Assembly (NCBI GenBank): GCA_024362935.1
Contig: JANCRA010000003.1
Location: forward strand, 4,640,001 to 4,704,000
Direction: 5' to 3'
Origin: Setophaga petechia
Lineage: Eukaryota; Chordata; Aves; Passeriformes; Parulidae
DNA length: 64,000 nt
In this document: piece by piece, positions 56,618-64,000 of the stretch
Position numbering within the stretch: the stretch's first letter is position 1
Layout of the letters: each line of letters starts with the position of its first letter
Position numbers and translations under genes: made by a program
Notes under the pieces: model-generated
Seen by the model: the letters and a program-made list of their open reading frames with translations, nothing else
Database searches by the model: none
Told to the model about the DNA's origin: nothing

Positions 56618-59600
56618 AGTTTTATCTGTATCAACCACATGCATAATTAATATTTTGTTTAAACTGAATGGATCATTTTTTCTTTACAACATCCCCCATT
56701 TCTGGGATTAAACAATTCTGTGCATCAGAACTGGACACTTCATTGGTTTATTTCTCCCCACTTGCTTAAACAAGAAAAAGATAAGCACAGAAAATTTCTG
56801 CTTAAAGGTTTTGGAAACTCCATTTATTCATTCTGTCATTTGAAGGCATCAGGTAGGAGATATGACAAGGCACAAATGTTTATGGTTTGCATGGTATGCA
56901 CTTCTCTTAACTGGCTAATTCCTCACCTCTCTGCACTGCAGTAATCAAGGTGGAGAAAGTTTTAACAGGTTGGACCCAGCTCCACCTGGTTTGAGAACCA
57001 CCATGGTTATTTCTTGGTCCAGTTATTGTGACTGATGTCTGGGGGCAGACATTTGGATTTGGAGATAACTGGCATGTTTTCCAGCTCCACAATCATCCTC
57101 TCAATCTGTTTGCATTGTTGTTACCTGCTAAGCTTCCTCCCCAGCTTTGCTGGACCCCATCCACAGCACAGTGAGGAACAAGCAGGTGATGCTGAGCCAT
57201 GCCAACCCCCATCTCCTGAGGTGGTCACAAAATGCAGGGGAAATGTTACCAGAACAGGGTTATCCCAGATCACATGCTGGAGGTTGGATAGCTGGTCTGG
57301 TTTCCACCCATTTGTGCTGCTAATAAGGCACAGAGAACAAACAAAACTGCCCAAATGAAGCTGTCAGAAACTCCCCACAACAAGAGGAGCTTTCTTAGGT
57401 GACAACAAGCTGGCACAGGCGCCTTTCTGCCAGCCTATAAAATTCAGTATAATGAGGGAGCCAGGGAGAGGATGAGGCTGGCTGTGTGGCACGCTGGCAC
57501 ATCCTTGGCAGCAGCAGCAGTTGGAGGCAGGAAAATGAATACATTGTCCTATTAGAGGCACTTGACTTGCTGGCTGGTGTCCCTGTGGAGCCCTTTGTGG
57601 ACACAGCAGAGTGCAGACATCCAGAGCAGCATCCAGCCCTGCTCTAAATCACTTTCTGACAGGACACTGCTGTTCCCCAGACTAACAGGTGATGAAAGCA
57701 GGATGGTGTGAATCCCCCTGTTTACAGCCCCTTGGATCCATTCGGGGTTTTGCAGATTTGTGTTGTGCCTGTTCACCCTGCACTCTGCTGAGCTAAGAGA
57801 GACCTCAAAGCAAACCAAATCCAAACCCTTTTAGTTAGATGACCCTGCCTGCATAAAAACAAACATCTCCCCATCTCAGGTGCAGCAAAACCTTCTTTCT
57901 TCCCTCATTTCCAGGATCTGTTTAACCAAGTACTGCTGCCTGCTCTCCTCCCCTCCCTCCCTTGAGCAGCTGCCAAGGGCATTTGCAATGCAGCTTGGCC
58001 CTTAACGTTTTGCCCTAAGCAAGCAGCCAGGACTCCAGCTGCCTGACTCCACTGCAGCTGGATGCTCACAGAGAGCTTCAGATTCCCAACTCGAGATAAG
58101 CCAAGATAGCAAGGCTGAAAATACATTCAAACTGAGGCTTGTATCTGGGTCACAGAGCTGCCAAAACCACCCCCGTTCTGTTGAAACAGCTATTGAATTT
58201 GCTTCTAGAAGGAAAAAGACAGTAACATGCCAAGTGACACTAATTGTTAGGCAGCACTGAGCAAGCATAATGCGCTCCTACAAATTATCTGGGAACATTT
58301 TTTTTCCCCTTTTTTTTTGTAATGCATTTTGAGGGAGGAACAGGGAAGTTGATCAAGGTGAATGCGTAACCCATGGAAATCTGTGGAAAGGCATAGTTCT
58401 TCCAAGAGTACACTTTTAGTAGAAAACAGTTACCTGTGGGTTAGGTAATTGTTGGGGAAATGTTATAAAGTTCTTCCAGATTTGAGGACAGCAAAATCCG
58501 TGTAAACCACCAAAACTGTCATCAGCTTCTATGCCAATGCTACAGGGAGAAGCCTGGCTTTCCTTTGCACTATTTTCAGCACTGATTAGGAAGGTGGAGA
58601 TGGCACTGGGAGAAAGCCAGCCCCTGCTTTGGAAATGGTGATACACTACAGAGAATTCAAGAGTTCCAGTTCTTTCCTTTCCTTAAGCTGTACACACAAT
58701 CTCATTTTCATTATCATGAGTTTAGAAAAGAGATACAAACCTGTCAAAAAAACCCAACAAAAAGGCCAAATTTGCTCTGCATTGAGTTGGCATTGTGGAT
58801 TTGTGAAAGATAATTTAAAACACATCTTACTACTGACAATGCCCAGCAGAAAAATCCTACTGGATGAATTACATACTCTTAACAATTTCAGACTAGCAAA
58901 TTGAGGGCAAGTAGGTTTTGTTTCTGTTTCCTTTATCAAGTCTTGATACAAAGCATTTCACACCTGCATCTGTTCCTCTTCTCAAATTAAGCAGTATATT
59001 CAGCCAGGAGGAATCCAGATGACTATTCAGGGACAAAAGAGCTGTTCAGTTTAAATAAAGGTGGCAGAACTTGGTGATTAATTTGTCTCCTTTGTTTCTC
59101 TAGCTGGAGAAGAAAGAGAAAAAGACAGCAAAGAAGTAATTACACTTAACTGCACCAAGAGATTTTTGCAGTCCTGAATTCATGAGTGTTTTCAAGTTGA
59201 TGGAAGATAACCAGTTATGAGACACTTCCTAAATACAGGGCAGAACTATGTGAAGGCAGGAACACATGACAACAGCAGCCAAAGAGTGGTGCTTTCAGCT
59301 TGTTTGTGTTCAGCTCATGGGTGCTTCTTGTTCTTTTTTTAGAGAGCTGTATATGAAAATTGCAATGGTTTTGGAACGTGGCATATGGAGAGAGGCTGTC
59401 ATGCACCTGCCCTGGCTGCTGGGTAACACAGATGTGCTGCAGATGTGTGTGGTTGCACTGATGTTTGGGTTTTACTTCTACCATTGACTCTTTTACAGGC
59501 AAAAGGTCTTTGGAGAAAGCAAATACCTGATTTTGAAACCTGTGGCTGAATGCTCCCAGCTGCTACTCCAAGTTCATCAGAGTCAGTGGGAGACTGACTC

Positions 59601-60000
59601 TGGCAAGGCTGTTATTTCTTCTTGGGAAGGAATGTGGACATTTCACTTTATCCATTTTGCCTTTTCATTAGATGAGCCTTGTTTAAAGATAAAAATGTGC
59701 ACAAGTCTCTGAATCTTCCCCTTAATAAGGTAAAAGAAATGGGAATCAGGCTTCCAGATGAAATATTAGAACAGCATCTGATGTGAAATTATTTGGGGTC
59801 TCCTGTGTTCCCTGATCATTGCTGGATCTGGTAGGAGCAACTGGAGGCTGCTCCTGGAGGAGCAGTGGCAGCAGAGCAGCCTCATTGCTCAACAAGCACT
59901 GACACCGTTTAGAGCAAGGGTTCTCTACCTCAAATCCAACTGCTCTCATGCCTAAAGCTCACGCTGACTTTCAGTGCTTTAACTAGGGAGGAAATGTGCT
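56618..60000. other. non-coding stretch, no gene recognised
   Basis: Unique DNA. Frames up to 107 codons (57035-57358, plus) overlap antisense frames and show no domain. The GC-richer part at 57350-58100 contains no CpG cluster that would suggest a promoter island. Confidence 0.45.
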
Positions 60001-63000
60001 CTGGTATGTAGGTTGTTTTCCCATTTATTTACACTCTTTCCAAGTGGGAAAGAGGAGGAAATAAAGAAAAAAAGAAATAGCAGTGACACAGCTTCAAATC
60101 TTTTACAGTAAAATGCAGATGTAAATAGAAAAACATAAAGTCCAACTTCTGCAGTGGAGTCCTATTCAAAATACATGAAATATTTTTGATCTGGACATCT
60201 GGATCCAGAGCACACTGAAAGGAAACACTAAGCTGAACCAATGAGCCATGTGAATTTTAGCCCTTGTAAATTCACTGCAGTAATTTCCCATCTTTAAAGA
60301 TGATGGTGGCTTTGTTTTCCAATTTGGGTTTGGAGGAAAACAGAACACTAAATGTCATTATCAGAACTGGGTGACACTTGACAAGAGCATAAAATGATTT
60401 TATTCCTGGGTAACTCTGACAAATTATTTGGCCTGGGCAATTTAACAAGGCCATAAGAGATTGGAATCACTACAGAATGATTTCATGGCCACTGGGCTGG
60501 AGGCAGCTCTGTTTATTTCTGTCTAAGCTGTGGGTCATTAAGGATGTATGACAAAATATGTTCCAGGACTGAGGATTTGAGAAGCCTTAAGATGAAATGG
60601 TAGCAGCTGCTCATATCACAGACAAGCAAGAAGATCCTTTTTCTGGCAAACTAGAGAAGAATGTTACCAAAAGATGTATTTTCCCTGCATTTTAAACATG
60701 TTGTGTATATTTCTGCATTGTTGCCAGCCTTGGCTGAGATTTAGATTTGCAGTGCATGCTTTTACGAGATATTCTTTGGTTTGCAAAAATGCTTTCTAAA
60801 AGCTTTTCTGAAGCATGCTTTCAGTACAACTAACAGAAACACCTTTAGAAAGTAATAGCCACTTGGAAGTGACATTTCTAAGGAATGTTTTCCCTTTCTT
60901 TGCCTTGTGCTGCTCAACCAGCGATAACTGCAACTGTGAGGAGCAATAGAGCCTCAGGGGACCACATGCTGCTACTAACGGGCATTTTCTGTGTGTAAAT
61001 TTAGGAGTTCATCACAAAAGAGGTCTCAGATCTGTTACTTATTGCTTCTCATCACTTGGATCCTCTGGAGCAGGTGCCCAATCCAGTATCTATACATCAT
61101 CTGCAGCAGCAGATTGCCATTCAACCAAGTCAATGTTTATTTTTGCTTGATTTTGCTTTGTCTTTTCACACATCTTGTCCTCTTTTATCCTGACTTTGCT
61201 AACAGTTTCTTCAATTTACAAATATTTTTCTGTTGCTACAGCAAATACTTCCACGTGTAAAGTTGAGCATGTAGGAATATTTTGCTGAATCAGAAATTCT
61301 TTGCACAGTAATATCCCACAGTCTGTGTACAGACAGAAGCTTTGGGTGGGGAACACTCCTGGATGCTGCTATGGGAAAACTGCAAAAAGCAGACATTTTA
61401 TTTTGGGGCAAAAAGCTCTTTCTTTAATGTAGTTCCTATGTTTCTCACAACTAAAAGTTGCCATGACAAAAGTCAGCATGGAAGCTGAATTGCAATGATA
61501 GCTTACCAGTCCTTCCTAGTTACTAAAATGGCTGAAAACAAAGCTTGTGATGCTGAGGATGTCAGTCTTGCCCTAAGAGTGCAGAGCAACCAAAAAAATC
61601 CTTATGAGGGTTGAGATCAAAGCAAAGATGGAGTGAATGGTGATTCTCAGAAAGATTCAGTTCAAGGGAGAAGAACCTTTCCCTTGACAAGGGTTGAAAA
61701 GGATTATGCCATTTGTTTGTCCAATAAAATAAAATAATATTTTTAAGAACAACAACAAACCACCTATGAACCAACAACATGGTTGGTAATAACATGAAAA
61801 TAGGAACTACTGCCATCAAACTGGTATAATGCCTCTGCCTGCTTTCCTACTCACTCTGCTGGCTGCAGGTCATATGTAGATTGCCTAACACCAATTTAGG
61901 AGCAGTGGCAAACACTTAAGGTGCTCCAAGTGCAATGCTGTAGCCATTTAAGTAGATCTATGGTAGGGATAAGCAATATGCTACAAGAGTAAGGAGAAAA
62001 CTTCAGTTCTGCATATGAGTCTCACAAGGACCTTTTTGGAACGGTTAAGTCCATTCTCTTTTCTACATTTCACAAAGTTGAAAAATTTAGAAGGGGCAGA
62101 AAAGATCTCTAGGATTACTTAGAACTATCTCTCAGTATATCTCTCTCATCCTAGAGCCTCAAGATATATTTAATTAACCTCTATCTGAAGTTAAAAGTTT
62201 TCTTGATCATCCTTTGCAAAGTTGTGCCCAGGGAAGTGTCAGACAGCCTTTGGGAGCTCATGATGGGAGCCAGTCCTTAGAAAATGAAGCTGGACCAGGT
62301 CACTCTCCTAATGAGACACAAGACCTGTCAGGCTAATTAACTGCTTAAATAACATATCTAGGGATATCATAGATCCTCATGTATTTGATATATTGAAGGC
62401 TAAAGTGCATGTCTTTCAAAACACAAATAACAGTGATGAACTTCCAAGAGAGGGATTATGAGATTGTTTCTTTCACCTCTCTTGGGAAGGTGGTCAACTT
62501 AGATTATCAAAATAGTTTCTCTGGCTACAAAAAAATGCAGCTCTCGTGTTTTCTCCACCAGGAATGTGGGCAAGTGGAAGATCTAGGGTGGGTTTTGTGC
62601 AAAGCTTAGTGACCTTACCACATCCCCATGAAATGAGAGTATCTTAGGTGCACTGCTGGGTTAGGCACATCTTTATTTAAAAAATGCCTTCTTATGATCA
62701 GCTCTGCTCCCTCTCCCTGTGTGACATAAAATAATGCCTCCTACTCCATTAGCTGCTCTCCTTGGGAAGATACTGCAAGATCCCACAGGAAAATTGAAAG
62801 CATCTCCATTACACTGTGGTTTTCTGCACAGGAGTCTCAGATGTTTGCTGCTGACATTTCAAATGCTATGTAAAACAGGGCAATAGAGTGTGGTCTTTTC
62901 GTTCAGCCTTTAGCTTGAGAGGGGTCACTTTGTTATGGGTATAGAGCCCATGTATTGTTCTGTACAGTTGGATCTTTGGCAGAAATAGAAGCTCCACTTT

Positions 63001-63174
63001 GAAAGGAAGTTACTCACCATGTGCTTAACATCTTAAGTATCAAATACAATTTTTCATCAGAAGCCTTGGCACTTACCTCAGGATTTGAATTGTCACTTGG
63101 AAAACCAATGGTCTCATGAGTGCTTTCTGTTTTGTAAGTTAGGAATCTTCAGGAAGTATGGAATCCATTCTTCC
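60001..63174. other. non-coding stretch, no gene recognised
   Basis: Unique, mostly AT-rich DNA with no recognisable repeats. The frame at 60991-61260 (89 codons, plus) is rich in I, L, F and C because of T-rich sequence and is not a credible membrane protein. Confidence 0.45.
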
Positions 63175-63192
63175 TTTTTTTTTTTTTTTTTT
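63175..63192. repeat. T18 homopolymer run
   Basis: Eighteen consecutive T. No adjoining retrocopy was recognised. Confidence 0.9.
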
Positions 63193-63439
63193 AATCCTGG
63201 AGCAGTGGGGACTCTTTTACATATTTTGGTCTTCCAAAAACTCTTCATTTTTTTCCTTATTTATCTCAATGAGCTCTTCGGTATCTTCTCTAACAACTCC
63301 TAATTTCCCATTTCTCCCAGGTTTCAATTTTTTTGCTTAAACATTTTCCAGCATAAAGTACCTTATTTTTTGCCCTAAGTCATCTCTGAGTGCTTTAATT
63401 TCTTTACTTATTCTCTCAGCAAGTACAAAATTCACCCCT

Positions 63440-63570
63440 TTTGAAGAAGAGAAATGGAGCCCACAGAGATTAAATTATTAGCCCCAGTACATCTGTCACA
63501 CAGCAGAAAAATGAGATCAGAGCTTCTAAATCCAAGATTAGGCCCTCACCACTTGAACAAACCACACCAG
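63440..63570 (+). repeat. possible ancient MIR/CORE-SINE relic
   Basis: The order AAGAGAAATGGAGCCCACAG, AGATTAAATTATTAGCCC, TCTGTCACACAGCAG, GAGATCAGAGCTTCTAAATC and a CCACTTGAAC-like end parallels the MIR consensus: a GAGGAAACTGAGGCACAGAG-type block, GGTTAAGTAACTTGCCC, AGGTCACACAGC, GCAGAGCC..GATTC and CTCTTAACCA. The resemblance is imperfect but spans more than 100 bp in the right order. MIR-type SINEs are pre-amniote in origin and survive in birds only as old, diverged scraps. Confidence 0.4.
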
Positions 63571-64000
63571 ACACTTAAGGTCCCACATAGTCCTCATATG
63601 GCACATGGCCTTGCCAGATGTTCAGCAAGAATCTTGCAGCTGGAGACATATCTTGGGGTTTTAAAGATGCATTTTATGAGCTGGCATTCCCTAGGGGTGC
63701 AGGCATTACAGGGCTTCCTGGTTATTTTTGCCTTTCTTCATGTATTGCAGTCCAGGTTGCTTTACACCACGAGTTCACAGGGCTTCCAAAGTTGGCAAAA
63801 AAGGCTTGCATCTGGCCCCAAAAGACTGTGAAAAAACCAAAAAGAATAAAGTGAAGCCATTTTATACCAGGGGAAAAAAGGAAAATAATGAAATAAGGCC
63901 ATTTTATTTCTCTATGCAAAAATAGGCAACAGAAAAGCAAAGTGCACATTCAAACTCTCCAAGTGAGAAGACAATGACTAGAATTACAAAAGGAATTATC
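63571..64000. other. non-coding end of the window
   Basis: Unique DNA to the edge. Plus-strand frames of 65-125 codons (63454-63925) overlap the SINE-like relic and each other in different frames. The phrase CCATTTTAT recurs at 63857 and 63899. No gene was recognised. Confidence 0.45.

Noticed and set aside
60991..61260. Frame resembling a small membrane protein
   Set aside because: The hydrophobic text comes from T-rich DNA; no start context or homology.
63454..63831. 125-codon plus-strand frame
   Set aside because: Overlaps the SINE-like relic and other open frames in different phases; no domain.

Overview
The window looks like bird nuclear DNA, most likely from a songbird (passerine). 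The evidence is the repeats. There are at least eight 3'-truncated CR1 LINE pieces, several with the ATTCTRTG-type 3' tail. There are also four solo LTRs that I recognise as passerine endogenous-retrovirus types. No bacterial operon, CRISPR array, rRNA or tRNA gene was seen. Repeat names come from memory and were not searched.

I could not recognise any intact protein-coding gene in 64 kb. The longest open frames are about 180 codons, lack recognisable domains and sit on both strands of the same stretches, as expected by chance. The window is best read as intergenic or deep-intronic DNA. A few exon-like or pseudogene-like stretches are listed at low confidence: 4337-4651, 7513-7944 (minus), 20112-20246, 24682-24756, 48636-48842 (minus) and 49204-49390.

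Layout. 1-1456: a CR1 tail on the minus strand, then two CR1 3' ends on the plus strand. 1457-9233: single-copy DNA with two related solo LTRs in opposite orientation (4665-5045 minus, 8817-9227 plus) and a possible decayed coding stretch between them. 9234-21372: mostly unique DNA with two hairpins, a short dispersed duplication and one signal-peptide-like exon candidate. 21274-22312: a G-quadruplex motif and two CR1 ends. 22313-35614: unique, often AT-rich DNA with a (TG)n microsatellite and enhancer-like AT-rich blocks. 35615-47191: one minus-strand CR1, a 684-bp LTR, a plus-strand CR1 and a 610-bp LTR with a perfect 6-bp target duplication. 47192-64000: unique DNA ending with a possible ancient MIR-type SINE relic near 63.5 kb.

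No new biological system could be supported. The most solid observations are the four LTR insertions with target-site evidence and the CR1 series. The exon-like stretches and AT-rich putative enhancers are leads that need cross-species alignment or RNA data.
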